Source: Saprospira grandis (GTDB taxonomy: Bacteria; Bacteroidota; Bacteroidia; Chitinophagales; Saprospiraceae). Taken from it: 64,000 nt of DNA. The stretch is from the NCBI RefSeq assembly GCF_027594745.1, contig NZ_CP110854.1, forward strand, positions 3,241,501 to 3,305,500. The letters run 5' to 3'. The notes beneath the pieces are model-generated. The model had not been told where the DNA came from and made no database searches. It was given only the letters and a program-made list of their open reading frames with translations. The translations under genes and the position numbers were made by a program. Below are positions 23,616-33,029 of this stretch, one piece after another (the stretch's first letter is position 1; each line of letters starts with the position of its first letter).

Positions 23616-25244
23616 ATGTTCTTGCACACTAGCCATATTCGAATACAAGCCATAGAAGATATTTACCACTTCAGACATAAAGTCTTTAGTGTGGCAGAGT
23701 TGCTGACTGTAGACGCCATTACAGTCACTACCCTAAGTAATTCTATCTCTTCCTATTTGCGCAAATTGCCCTACCCCCAAGAGGTAGAGGTGCAGCTCAA
23801 AGGCGATGGAGAAAAAATTACACTCAGCGTTCAGGTGCAAAGATCGGCTAAGGAAGAACGCCTCTTGGCTGCTTTCTTTGACGAAATCCAACCCACCAAT
23901 AATAGTAGCGAGCTCTTGCTAATCAAGCATTTTCGCCTCAGAGAAGATTTTGAAGGGAAGTTCCGCGCCGCCTCTAATATCCTAGACCTAAAAACAAAGG
24001 AGGAGCTGGCCCAAGAATTACTCGAGTCTTCAGAAAATCTCCGTAAGGCTACTTTGGCCAAAGCACGGATGGAAAACGAGCTGAATGTAGCCCGCGATAT
24101 CCAACTTAGTATGCTGCCGCTTAGCTTTCCCGCTTTTCCCAATAAAGATGAAATTGAGGTCTTCGCCCAACTCATCCCCGCCCGAGAAGTAGGAGGCGAT
24201 TTCTACGATTTTTATTTCCTCGATGATCGCCACCTCGCTATTGTGGTCGGAGACGTTTCTGGTAAAGGCGTTCCTGCCGCCCTCATGATGGCGGTCTGTA
24301 AAACACTGCTCAAATCAAGAGCAAGTACAGAGCAATCTACGGCTAGTATTCTCACTTATGTGAATACCGAAATGGCTAAGGATAACCCCAAGTCGATGTT
24401 CGTGACGCTCTTTATGGGCATTCTCGATGTGCAAACTGGGCAGTTTACTTATTCTAATGCGGGACACAACCCCACTTATATCCGCCGAGCCGATGGCGAA
24501 CTCGAACGCCTGAGCAAATTACATGGCCCCGTTTTGGCCGCTATGGAGGGCCTCGTCTATCGAGAGTCTACTATAGAACTCAAAACCGATGATCTGGTTT
24601 TTGCCTATACCGACGGAATTACAGAGGCCCATAATGAGGCAAATGAGCTGTTTTCGGACGAGCGCCTACAACAATTGCTCAAACAATATCCCGATGAACA
24701 GGCCCAGCCTACCGTAGAACGCATTGTTCAAGCTACCCAAATTTTCAAGGGGGAACGAGAGCAGTTTGATGATATTACGGCTATCGCCCTGAGCTTCTTA
24801 GGCAAAGGCCAAGCCGTGGCCACCTACGATAAGGAGTTCTGTATCAAGAACGAAATTTCTGAGGTCCAACGAGCCATGATTATCTTTGAGGAGTTTGCTC
24901 ATGAGCATCGCATTCCTATGCCGGTTATGCTCAAGGTCAATATTGTCCTCGATGAACTATTATCTAATATTATTAAGTATGGCTTTGAGGATGAGGATCG
25001 CCTCCAACTCATCGACATTAAAATAGAGTTGCAAGCCGGCAAGCTATTACTCGAAATTTCGGATCGTGGCCTGCCCTTTAACCCCTTCCAAAAAACGCCG
25101 CCTGACTTGAGCAAGTCGATTGAAGAGCGCGAAATTGGTGGCTTGGGGATCCATTTGGTCCGCAAACTGATGGATGAGCACTCTTATAAACGCAAAATTG
25201 ATCAGAATGTCGTACTCATGATTAAGTACAATATTTTTGAGTAA
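23616..25244 (+). CDS. RsbU-like PP2C phosphatase fused to an RsbW-like GHKL kinase domain
   Basis: Three parts are visible in 542 residues. Residues 1-115 look like a degenerate GHKL-type or RsbT-binding domain without catalytic residues. A short helix (about 125-165) leads to a PP2C/SpoIIE phosphatase (about 180-395) with intact metal ligands: Asp195 in GGDFYDF, Asp213 in VGDVSGKG, Asp332 in YTDGITEA and Asp385-386 in FDDITAI. Residues 405-542 form a GHKL ATPase domain with N box VLDELLSNIIKYGF (Glu447, Asn451), G1 EISDRGLPF and G2 GGLGIHLVRKLMDEH, as in RsbW anti-sigma kinases. The opposing phosphatase and kinase activities in one chain would both act on the STAS antagonist encoded first in the operon. 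Confidence 0.92.
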   Translation: MFLHTSHIRIQAIEDIYHFRHKVFSVAELLTVDAITVTTLSNSISSYLRKLPYPQEVEVQLKGDGEKITLSVQVQRSAKEERLLAAFFDEIQPTNNSSELLLIKHFRLREDFEGKFRAASNILDLKTKEELAQELLESSENLRKATLAKARMENELNVARDIQLSMLPLSFPAFPNKDEIEVFAQLIPAREVGGDFYDFYFLDDRHLAIVVGDVSGKGVPAALMMAVCKTLLKSRASTEQSTASILTYVNTEMAKDNPKSMFVTLFMGILDVQTGQFTYSNAGHNPTYIRRADGELERLSKLHGPVLAAMEGLVYRESTIELKTDDLVFAYTDGITEAHNEANELFSDERLQQLLKQYPDEQAQPTVERIVQATQIFKGEREQFDDITAIALSFLGKGQAVATYDKEFCIKNEISEVQRAMIIFEEFAHEHRIPMPVMLKVNIVLDELLSNIIKYGFEDEDRLQLIDIKIELQAGKLLLEISDRGLPFNPFQKTPPDLSKSIEEREIGGLGIHLVRKLMDEHSYKRKIDQNVVLMIKYNIFE

Positions 25245-25249
25245 TTTTT

Positions 25250-25691
25250 GGGGCCTCCGCAGCTTCGCTGCGGCGGTTACTCCCTTTGGTTGTCGAACTG
25301 CGCCCTGAAGGGCTTGTTGTCCTTGCGGGGCTCGCAGGTCTGCTCGGCCCTGCGGCGGCTTTGCCGCCTAGGTCTGCCGCTTCGCGGCACCCCTACAGGC
25401 AGCTAGGCCTGCGGGCGCTAAAGCGCCCTGTAGACTGCTCCTCCCTTCGGTCGTCGAAGTAGGGCAGTCTTTCCCTATTTTAGCCCCTAGCGTTTTCTAT
25501 AGCTTCCTCCCCCCCAATATTCTGGCCTTTGGGCCAGAGGCAGAGCGGCGGCTATCGGCTGAGGGATGGAAAGTGGTGCGGCGCAGCCGCAGACCCAAGT
25601 TTTTGAGCGCAGCGAAAAAACTGCAGGGCCGAGCAGACTTGCGAGCCACGACAGAGCCCGACCCAAGGCCGTAGGCCGCAGGGGCAGCCCC
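25250..25691. repeat. GC-rich intergenic element E6 (type A forward, type B reverse)
   Basis: GGGGCCTCCGCAGC starts 5 bases after the RsbU-like stop, with a core at 25330 and the CGGTTACTCCCTTTGGTTGTCGA-type module near 25276. An inverted core at 25626 and the end CAGGGGCAGCCCC form the reverse half. An open frame runs through it in phase with the SulP gene but encodes only repeat-derived sequence. No other gene is seen between the two flanking genes. Confidence 0.85.
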
Positions 25692-25778
25692 AAAAAAACA
25701 AAAAACAAAGAAGAACAAGCAGTCTGCAAAACGCAAGCTGATGCAAAGACCCCATTATTCGCAGTACGGAAAGCAGAT

Positions 25779-28028
25779 ATGATAGGACAAAAATTTAGGC
25801 AAGAATGGCGTAGCAACTGGCTGCAGGCCAAACCTTCCTGGCAAGAGGATGGAGTGGCTGCATTTAGTATGGCTATGGTCACCATACCGCTTTGCCTAGG
25901 GATTGCCCTAGCTTCGGGAGTTCCGCCCATGGCCGGTTTATTTTCGGCTATTATGGGTGGGTTGATTGCCACTCTTTTTCGGAGTAGCCAATTGACCATG
26001 AATGGCCCCGCAGCTAGTTTAATTGTAGTCACCCTGAGTTGTATAGAGCTCTTGGGAGATGGCAATGCCTTGGCGGGATTTCGGTATTTTTTAGCGGCCA
26101 CAGTAGTAGCTGGAGTGTTTTTGATGCTCTTCGGCCTTCTTCGTTTGGGCCGTTATGGAGATATATTTTCTAGATCGGTTATTTATGGTGTTTTAGGCGC
26201 TATTGGGCTGATCATTTTGGGTAAACAGATGCCGGTGGCCTTAGGCGCCGAGAGCTGGGCCCTAACGCCCATGGAGAGCTTGGAGGAGATTCCAGAGCTC
26301 TTTTTGCGCCAAAACCCTATTGTGGGGCTGATTACCTTGGGCTCGGTGGCCCTTTTGGTCTTGCAGGCCTATACCAAAAACCGTTGGATACAGATGATTC
26401 CGGGCCCAGTTTGGGTTATTGGTTTCAGTATGATTATGGCTTATGTGCTCAATTTGGATGAGCCGCATACGGTGGAGGCCATGGGCCAAAGTTTTGCTTT
26501 GGGCCCCGATTTATTGGTCAATTTACCTGAGGATATTTGGGAAAATGTGGTCTATCCCGACTTCTCGAAGTGGGATCATTTTTACTTCTGGCAAATTGTG
26601 GTCACCATCACCCTGATTGTGTCTATTGAGACGGTAATTTCGGCCAAGGCTATGGATAAAATTGATCCTTTGGGTCGACAAACCAATCTGAATAAGGATC
26701 TTTTTGCTTGTGGATTGAGCAGTATTTTTTCGGCCTGTATTGGTGGCCTGCCCGTGATTACGGCCGTGCCTATGTATTATGGGGCAAAAACAAAATGGGC
26801 CAATTTATTTCAGGCCCTGATGTTGGTTATTTTTGTGCTCTTTTTGCCTGTATTTGCTAAGGGGGTGCCCTTGGCGGCACTGGCGACCTTGCTTATTTTT
26901 ACGGCCTATAAATTGGCTTCTCCAAAAATCTTTAAGGATACTTTCCGTCTAGGGTTAGAGCAGTTTGTGGTCCTTATTTCGACCCTACTCATGATTCTTT
27001 TTAACGGCTTACTTTGGGGAATTGCCTTTGGTTTTGCCGTGACTATTTTCTTGCAGTATAGCCAATCTAATTTAGAGTTTAAGCAGTTTTGGCGTTACCT
27101 TTTGCGCCCCGATATTCAGGTAGAAGAGCGGGCCGATGGGCAGATTTATGTGGCCATTAAGGGCGTCATCAACTTCATCAATATTTTACAGCTAAAAAAT
27201 ACGCTGCGTTCGGCCAACAAAAAGGACCTCTTGATTTTGGACCTTTCTAATACTCGTTTGGTAGACTCGGCGGTTTTGGAGTACCTCAATGAGGAGGTAG
27301 AGCGCTATGATTTGCCCAACCTCAACTTTGATATTATTGGTCTAGATGCGCATGAAACCTCTTCGCGTCACCCCAATGCCATGCACGTATTGCCCGAAAA
27401 CAAAAAGCCACAGCTGACCAAAAGGCAGCAGGCTTTGGGCGAATTGGCAGAGGCAAAAAGCGGGCAATTTTGGCCCGAACTGAGTTGGGAGGTGAATATG
27501 CTCAAGCAGTTTAGTTTTTTCCAGACTCGGCCCATTGAATATAAACTCAATATGGCTAAGGGGAACTACCAACTCTTTTTTGAATGGGAGAGTTGTGATT
27601 TGACCTTTGCCCAGGGGGCGCTTTTCAATGCGCAGGCCTATCATAGTAGTATTATCTTGTTGCACCTTCCCTTTAATGCACCGCTTTTTGTTTTGGAGGC
27701 CGAAAAAGGCCCCACTAAAATAGGCGCGCAATTATCGGTTTATAAGGATGTCAACTTTAGATCCCATCCCCAATTTTCGCATCGCTACCTTTTGCGTGGC
27801 CCAAGCGAAAAAGATATGCGTGAGTTTTTTGATACAGATTTGCTCGACTTTTTGGAGAGCCAGCCCACGCACTATATCGAATCGAACGGAACCATGATTT
27901 TCATAATGCACCAGTTGCGCTTTGCCTCTTTACAAGAAATGCGAGAAATGCACAATTTTGCAGAGGAACTCTCTAAAAAGCTCATGTTGAGCTGGCGCAA
28001 ACAAACTCAAGCACAATTAAAATCTTAG
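25779..28028 (+). CDS. SulP/SLC26-family anion transporter with STAS domain and C-terminal extension
   Basis: Starting at the ATG giving MIGQKFRQEWRSNW, the protein has 749 residues. The SulP core runs from about 25 to 440 with the family opening GVAAFSMAMVTIPLCLGIALASGVPP, here only noted by position, and later SIETVISAKAMDKID. A STAS domain follows (about 465-570; LLILDLSNTRLVDSAVLEYL). Unusually about 170 more residues come after the STAS domain (from about 580), with hydrophobic strand-like runs (SSIILLHLPFNAPLFVLEAE) of a fold I do not recognise. Bicarbonate or sulfate are likely substrates by family. The stretch upstream of this ATG is repeat-derived. Confidence 0.88.
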   Translation: MIGQKFRQEWRSNWLQAKPSWQEDGVAAFSMAMVTIPLCLGIALASGVPPMAGLFSAIMGGLIATLFRSSQLTMNGPAASLIVVTLSCIELLGDGNALAGFRYFLAATVVAGVFLMLFGLLRLGRYGDIFSRSVIYGVLGAIGLIILGKQMPVALGAESWALTPMESLEEIPELFLRQNPIVGLITLGSVALLVLQAYTKNRWIQMIPGPVWVIGFSMIMAYVLNLDEPHTVEAMGQSFALGPDLLVNLPEDIWENVVYPDFSKWDHFYFWQIVVTITLIVSIETVISAKAMDKIDPLGRQTNLNKDLFACGLSSIFSACIGGLPVITAVPMYYGAKTKWANLFQALMLVIFVLFLPVFAKGVPLAALATLLIFTAYKLASPKIFKDTFRLGLEQFVVLISTLLMILFNGLLWGIAFGFAVTIFLQYSQSNLEFKQFWRYLLRPDIQVEERADGQIYVAIKGVINFINILQLKNTLRSANKKDLLILDLSNTRLVDSAVLEYLNEEVERYDLPNLNFDIIGLDAHETSSRHPNAMHVLPENKKPQLTKRQQALGELAEAKSGQFWPELSWEVNMLKQFSFFQTRPIEYKLNMAKGNYQLFFEWESCDLTFAQGALFNAQAYHSSIILLHLPFNAPLFVLEAEKGPTKIGAQLSVYKDVNFRSHPQFSHRYLLRGPSEKDMREFFDTDLLDFLESQPTHYIESNGTMIFIMHQLRFASLQEMREMHNFAEELSKKLMLSWRKQTQAQLKS

Positions 28029-28032
28029 GAAC

Positions 28033-28833
28033 ATGAATCATATTATTCAATATAAGGCCAACCGTTTATTTTTGGTCCTAGGAGGTTTCTTTATTGCCAA
28101 TGCAATTATTGCAGAATTTATTGGCGTGAAAATCTTTTCTCTAGAGGCTAGCGGTGGTTTTGACCCCCTAGGATTGATGATTCTAGGCTATGAACTCAAT
28201 TTAGATCTTACGGCTGGTGTTTTACTTTGGCCCGTTGTTTTCATTATGACCGATGTCATCAATGAGTATTTTGGCGCCAAAGGGGTGCGCTTCCTCTCGC
28301 AGGGGGCCGTGGTCCTTATTCTCTACGCCTTCTTAATGGTCTTTCTGAGTATTGCACTGGTGCCCGCCAGTTGGTGGCCAGGCAGCCGAGCAGGCAATGG
28401 AGGACCAGAAGATATGCAAGTCGCATTTCAAGCTATTTTTGGACAAGGACTCTGGATTATCGTGGGCTCGCTCACCGCCTTTTTAGTGGGCCAAATTGTA
28501 GATGTAATCGTTTTTCAACGCATCAAAAGAGCAACCGGAGAAAGCCGCATCTGGATGAGAGCAACGGGCTCTACCCTGGTCTCTCAACTTATTGATAGCT
28601 TTGTGGTCCTTTATATCGCTTTTGGCCTAGGCGCCGATTGGACCTTTGACCGCATCATTGCTGTAGGAACCGTTAATTATATTTATAAATTTACTGTGGC
28701 CATCCTCCTAACGCCTTTGCTTTATTGGATGCACCACATTATTGATAACTATTTGGGCAAGAAATTAGCTGATGAACTTAAAGACACAGCACTTATCCCA
28801 GTCAAGGAATCATCTTCAAAAGAAGGAGAGTAG
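28033..28833 (+). CDS. Queuosine precursor transporter, YhhQ family (VUT/DUF165)
   Basis: The 266-residue protein has about six transmembrane helices and the family motif VFIMTDVINEYFGAKGVRF (about residues 70-90), plus VGQIVDVIVFQRIKRATG. YhhQ-type carriers import queuosine precursors such as preQ0 or preQ1 for tRNA wobble-base modification. It starts 4 bp after the SulP gene and therefore shares its transcript, although no functional link is obvious. The YhhQ motif is flanked by a longer-than-usual insert (about residues 105-135, WWPGSRAGNGGPEDM). Confidence 0.93.
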   Translation: MNHIIQYKANRLFLVLGGFFIANAIIAEFIGVKIFSLEASGGFDPLGLMILGYELNLDLTAGVLLWPVVFIMTDVINEYFGAKGVRFLSQGAVVLILYAFLMVFLSIALVPASWWPGSRAGNGGPEDMQVAFQAIFGQGLWIIVGSLTAFLVGQIVDVIVFQRIKRATGESRIWMRATGSTLVSQLIDSFVVLYIAFGLGADWTFDRIIAVGTVNYIYKFTVAILLTPLLYWMHHIIDNYLGKKLADELKDTALIPVKESSSKEGE

Positions 28834-28861
28834 TCTCCATCAATAACCGATCATCAATCTT

Positions 28862-29599
28862 ATGCAGAAAAAACAGCTATGGGCGATCTTGCTCTTGGTA
28901 TTTGCTTTGGCCGCTTGTACTGGCGGTAAAAAAGCAGGTAATTCACTTTATGAAAAGTCAAGCAAAACTCCAGAGGAGATCTCCAAAATATTTAACAAAT
29001 TTGACCGCCTAAAATCACAGCTAGTAGGCCACTTTAGTAATCGTCAACAACTTTTAGAAGAAAATAGCGCCGAACCCCCCCAAGAGTTTGTGGTGGTTCC
29101 CATTTTCCAATATGACCGCCCAGGAGAGTTTTGGGTCTATCTCGAACTATTTTCTCCCGATATGAAAGAAAGCCCACTCGATCAACGCATCGAACAGTAT
29201 GTGCAAATTGATCGCGATAGCTTTCGCCAAGAGGTGTATTACCTCAAAGAACCCGAAAAGTATATCAATGCCTGGAAAAAAAGCAAGTTCCCTAAACTCG
29301 ATATCCGTAAGGACCTGATTAAGAACCCCGCCTGCGACCTGACAATCATTCATCAGGAACACAAAAAAGGAAGCTTCAAAACCCTAATGCCCGATGAGGT
29401 AACCTGCGAAATGCTTACTTCTACTACGGCCGCCCGCTATGTCGACCTCATGTATGAAACTACCGATGAGGGCTATACTATGTGGTTTACTTTCTATGAT
29501 AAGAATAAACAAAAACTCAAGGCTACAGAAGGCCCCGGCCTGTCTTTCCTCCGCCTCAATCCTGGCGATGAAGGGTATATAAAAGTAGGGAAGAATTAG
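28862..29599 (+). CDS. CpcT/CpeT-like lipoprotein
   Basis: The 245-residue protein has the lipoprotein signal MQKKQLWAILLLVFALAAC (lipobox LAAC). The mature sequence has the layout of CpcT/CpeT proteins: a first strand set with LVGHFSNRQQ, then FWVYLELFSPD, RQEVYYLKE, the CDLTIIHQEHKKGSF turn and EVTCEMLTSTTAARYVDL. In cyanobacteria these attach bilins to phycobiliproteins, but Bacteroidota homologs have no phycobilisome, so the role here is unknown. A lipocalin-like ligand-binding fold is plausible. It follows the YhhQ gene by 28 bp and ends before a strong terminator. Confidence 0.75.
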   Translation: MQKKQLWAILLLVFALAACTGGKKAGNSLYEKSSKTPEEISKIFNKFDRLKSQLVGHFSNRQQLLEENSAEPPQEFVVVPIFQYDRPGEFWVYLELFSPDMKESPLDQRIEQYVQIDRDSFRQEVYYLKEPEKYINAWKKSKFPKLDIRKDLIKNPACDLTIIHQEHKKGSFKTLMPDEVTCEMLTSTTAARYVDLMYETTDEGYTMWFTFYDKNKQKLKATEGPGLSFLRLNPGDEGYIKVGKN

Positions 29600-29660
29600 T
29601 CTAAATAATTTGAAAGTCTAATTGTTTTTGCTTATTATTAAATGAGCATTCAAAAGATAC

Positions 29661-29689
29661 AAAGGCCTCGCTCTGCGAGGCCTTTGCTA
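29661..29689 (+). terminator. Rho-independent terminator after the CpcT-like gene
   Basis: A 10-bp perfect stem AAAGGCCTCG/CGAGGCCTTT with a 5-base loop is followed by GCTATTTC. The remaining 190 bases to the MCP gene are AT-rich with no gene and no convincing promoter box. Confidence 0.8.
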
Positions 29690-29881
29690 TTTCTGCCCTC
29701 CCACATTTTATGTATGAAGTCTTGCTAGCCCTTTTGTCTAAAGAGAAATTTACTGGCAGAATAATGCGAGTAAAGAGCACCCCCTTTAGCTCATTTTCTC
29801 GTTAAACAAATAGAATGTATTCCCCCGTTCCCTCCTCTAAAGAAGCACTTACTTTTTTAGAGAGATATAGAAATAATTAGC

Positions 29882-32155
29882 ATGAACTATCAACAAATTT
29901 ATGAGCAGCTCCCTACGCCTGCAATTATCCTATCCGAAGACCTTCGGATAGCGGTAGTAAATCAAGCTGCTACAGAATTATTAAAGCAGGAGGCAAGCCA
30001 ACTCATTGGTGAGTATAGCAGCATCTGCCTGCCTTTTGTGCCGCAGGCCCTACAAGCTTACCGCAAAGGAGAACGGCAAGCAAAAGTCTATGAGCTTTAT
30101 GGCTTATTTGAAGGCGTATCTCATTTGCGCGTCCATATTCAAGAACTGAAAAATGAAGCAGAAACTAAACGCTATCTGCTTTTCCTCGAAGACCAAAGCG
30201 AACAGGCCCAAATGCAAGCCGGCTCTCAAGCCCTGCAATTGACTATCGACAAGTCTTTTGGCCGTATTGAGTTTGACCCTCTCGGAAATATCCTCTATCT
30301 CAATGATAATTTTGCCCAACTCATGGGCTTCAACTCGGCCCAAGAGGTCATCGGTAAACATCACTCTATTTTTGTGAGCGATAGCTACAAAAAATCTATA
30401 GCGTATCAACAGTTTTGGCAGTCTTTGGCCCTAGGCCAAACCCAAGAAGGGGAGTTTAAACGCCAAAATATCAAGGGCGAAGATGTCTGGATCCAAGCCG
30501 CTTATACCCCAGTCAAAAACCAAGAGGGAAAGGTGAGCAAGATTGTTAAAATTGCCCTAGATATCACAAAACAAAAAGCTATTTCACTCAATGCAGAGGC
30601 CCTCCGAGAAACTATAGATAGCTCTTTTGGCCGAATTGAGTTTGATCCAAATGGAAATATCCTAGATGTTAATGATAATTTTGTCCAATTGATGGGCTTC
30701 CATCATAAACGAGAGTTACTCGGCCATCATCATTCTATGCTGGTGGATCCCGACTACCGAAATAGTGATAAATATCAGCAGTTTTGGGCCGACCTCTCTA
30801 TGGGCCAAAAACAAGAAGGGGAGTTCCGCCGCATCTCTAAAACAGGAAAAGATATTTTTATCCTAGCGGCCTATACTCCCGTAGAAGATGAATCGGGCCG
30901 AGTGACTAAGGTGGTCAAAATAGCTAATGATATTAGCCGCCAAAAAGAGGTGGTCCTAGAAGTCAATCGTGTGGTGGCCGCCGCAGGCCAAGAAGGTAAT
31001 CTGGGCGCTCGACTCAAGCTAGAAAATGCAAGTGGCGACTGGCTAATGCTGGTCGATTCTGTCAATATGCTGCTCGAATCAGTCTCTACACCCATTGGCC
31101 AACTCGGCAAAATTATCGACCAATTGGCAGAGGGCGACCTCACTGGCCAATTCGATATAGAAGCTCAAGGCGATATCCGCAATCTTAGCGAAGGAATCAA
31201 CCAAGCTATCCTTAGCCTCAATGGCCTGCTCACAAATACGGCCCAAATTGCCGATCTGCTGGCTACTGCCTCAGAAGAAATGCTGACCAAGGGCGAGGAA
31301 ATGCAAAGTACAACCAAAGAAGCCGCTTCCGCAACTCAACAAATGGCCCAAGGAGCCCAACAACAGGCCCAACAAACCGATGAGGCCAGCAAGCAAATGG
31401 ATGAGCTGCTCAAGGCCGCTAACCTGATGAAACAAAAGGCCGAGCTGATTAACCAAGCCGCTCATAAGGGCCAAAGTTCTTCCTCAGAAGGCCTAGCTAC
31501 CCTCAAATTGATGGTCGATAATATGGAGTCGATCCGCCAATCTGCCCAAAGTACAGCCCAGTCTATTTCGGTGCTCTCCAACCGCTCCGAGGAAATTGCA
31601 AGCACGCTCAGCATTATTACGGATATCGCCTCGCAAACCAATTTACTGGCCCTAAATGCCGCTATCGAAGCCGCTAGAGCCGGTGAAGCCGGCCGAGGTT
31701 TTGCCGTGGTCGCCGAGGAAATTCGCAAACTGGCCGAGGGCTCCCGCCGCTCTGCCGTCAATATCGAACGCATTATCCGAGAGGTCCAAAAGGATATCTA
31801 TGCCGCCAGCCGAGCTATCGAGCTGATGGAGGAAAATGTGAAGTCGGGCGGAGAAGCTTCTAAGGAGGCCGAAGAGGTGTTTAAGGATATTCAAGAGTCT
31901 AATAACCAAACGTTTAGCCTCTCGGAAAGTATCGTCTATTCTAGCAATCAACAAAAGGAGGCTATTGATGCTACAGTCCGAAATATCGAGAAAATTGTCG
32001 TGGTCGCCGAGGAAACCGCCTACGGTACCGAACAGGTCGCCAATTCTACCCGAGTGCTCAGCCAAGGGATGAATGAGGTTTCAGCAACCAGTAAGGACCT
32101 GGCCGAAGTGGCTACCCAACTCCAAGAGAATATTCTGAAGTTTAAATTGAGATAA
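29882..32155 (+). CDS. Soluble methyl-accepting chemotaxis protein with three PAS domains
   Basis: The 757-residue receptor has no signal peptide or transmembrane segment. PAS1 spans about 1-115. PAS2 (about 125-235) and PAS3 (about 245-355) are internal duplicates, both starting SFGRIEFDP and both with QQFW and AAYTPV landmarks. A HAMP-like region follows (about 365-450), then the signalling domain with the conserved hairpin tip IASQTNLLALNAAIEAARAG and GRGFAVVAEEIRKLAEGS. PAS ligands cannot be read from sequence, but flavin or heme are common in such aerotaxis-type PAS pairs. The gene is followed after one base by cheW. Confidence 0.95.
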   Translation: MNYQQIYEQLPTPAIILSEDLRIAVVNQAATELLKQEASQLIGEYSSICLPFVPQALQAYRKGERQAKVYELYGLFEGVSHLRVHIQELKNEAETKRYLLFLEDQSEQAQMQAGSQALQLTIDKSFGRIEFDPLGNILYLNDNFAQLMGFNSAQEVIGKHHSIFVSDSYKKSIAYQQFWQSLALGQTQEGEFKRQNIKGEDVWIQAAYTPVKNQEGKVSKIVKIALDITKQKAISLNAEALRETIDSSFGRIEFDPNGNILDVNDNFVQLMGFHHKRELLGHHHSMLVDPDYRNSDKYQQFWADLSMGQKQEGEFRRISKTGKDIFILAAYTPVEDESGRVTKVVKIANDISRQKEVVLEVNRVVAAAGQEGNLGARLKLENASGDWLMLVDSVNMLLESVSTPIGQLGKIIDQLAEGDLTGQFDIEAQGDIRNLSEGINQAILSLNGLLTNTAQIADLLATASEEMLTKGEEMQSTTKEAASATQQMAQGAQQQAQQTDEASKQMDELLKAANLMKQKAELINQAAHKGQSSSSEGLATLKLMVDNMESIRQSAQSTAQSISVLSNRSEEIASTLSIITDIASQTNLLALNAAIEAARAGEAGRGFAVVAEEIRKLAEGSRRSAVNIERIIREVQKDIYAASRAIELMEENVKSGGEASKEAEEVFKDIQESNNQTFSLSESIVYSSNQQKEAIDATVRNIEKIVVVAEETAYGTEQVANSTRVLSQGMNEVSATSKDLAEVATQLQENILKFKLR

Positions 32156-32156
32156 T

Positions 32157-32660
32157 ATGCCCAAAGAGGAAAATCAACAGGCCTATATCTCGCTGGATGA
32201 ACTGCAACAGGCCGCCCAAGAGGAACGCAAAAAAATGAGCGACACAACCGAAGGTCCGCAAATCCAATTGGTGAGCTTTGAGCTTGGAGAAACGACCTAC
32301 GCCCTCCCCATTTCGGCCGCTAAAGAAGTGCTGCCCTGCCCCCCTATGGCCAAAATTCCCAAGGCGCAGGCCCATATCCAAGGGGTGGTCAATGTCCGTG
32401 GAGAGATCCTTGCAGCCATCAATATCTTTAACTTGCTCGACCAAAAAATAGGGGCCGAACAAAAGGCGGACTTCTTTCTGGTCCTCCAACAAAAGGATAA
32501 AAAACAAGGCCTACTCATCCCCAAACTGCCCGAAACCCTCAAGGTGAATCTCCAAGATCTCCAAAAAGCGGATGGGCTCTTCCAAAATAATCCCTATATC
32601 AAGGCCCTTTTTCAAACCCCAAAAGGAATTGCGGTGCTTCTAGATATTGATAAAATTTAA
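32157..32660 (+). CDS. cheW: Chemotaxis adaptor CheW
   Basis: CheW couples receptors to the CheA kinase. The 167-residue protein has a CheW domain from about residue 38 (LVSFELGETTYALPISAAKE), with the conserved GVVNVRGEILAAINIFNLL core and the final FQTPKGIAVLLDIDKI. The first 30 residues are a polar extension (MPKEENQQAYISLDELQQ) not found in minimal CheW; an internal ATG at MSDTTEGP is an alternative start. It lies one base after the MCP stop and is followed by GC-rich element E7, which separates it from cheY. Confidence 0.94.
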   Translation: MPKEENQQAYISLDELQQAAQEERKKMSDTTEGPQIQLVSFELGETTYALPISAAKEVLPCPPMAKIPKAQAHIQGVVNVRGEILAAINIFNLLDQKIGAEQKADFFLVLQQKDKKQGLLIPKLPETLKVNLQDLQKADGLFQNNPYIKALFQTPKGIAVLLDIDKI

Positions 32661-32671
32661 GCTGCTGTTTT

Positions 32672-32925
32672 GGGGCCTCTGCAGCAAGGCTGCAGCGGTT
32701 ACTCCCTTCGGTCGTCGAACTGCAAACTAAAGTTCTTGTTGTCGTTTATTCCCCTTGGTCATCGAACTGGCGCCCCTATAGGGGCTGGTTGTCGCAGCTC
32801 GCTGCTGTTTTGGGGCCTCCCGCCTTCGGCGGGCGCTACGTTTCGCAGCTCGCTATTCGCTCGGCCCTGCGCCAGCAAGCTGGCTGGGTCTGGCCCTGCG
32901 GGCCACTGCTGCACATCGCTAGGCC
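32672..32925 (+). repeat. GC-rich intergenic element E7 (type A, two starts in tandem)
   Basis: Two GGGGCCTC starts lie at 32672 and 32812. CGGTTACTCCCTTCGGTCG modules occur in the first part. The core GCTCGCTATTCGCTCGGCCC is at 32848, followed by GCCAGCAAGCTGGC and the end CACATCGCTAGGCC. It splits the chemotaxis cluster between cheW and cheY, and no coding sequence is visible. Confidence 0.85.
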
Positions 32926-33029
32926 AATACAAAGGGCCTTTGGCCAAAAAACTCGCCAAGGCTCGCCAAAAAATAAAGGGCTAGGCCCTAAGTTCATTTT
33001 TAATTATCCACCCTCCTCAAAAATCCATT

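Noticed and set aside
25566..25778. N-terminal extension of the SulP transporter
   Set aside because: The extra 71 residues are translated from GC-rich element E6 and unlike any SulP N terminus; the ATG at 25779 gives a normal start.
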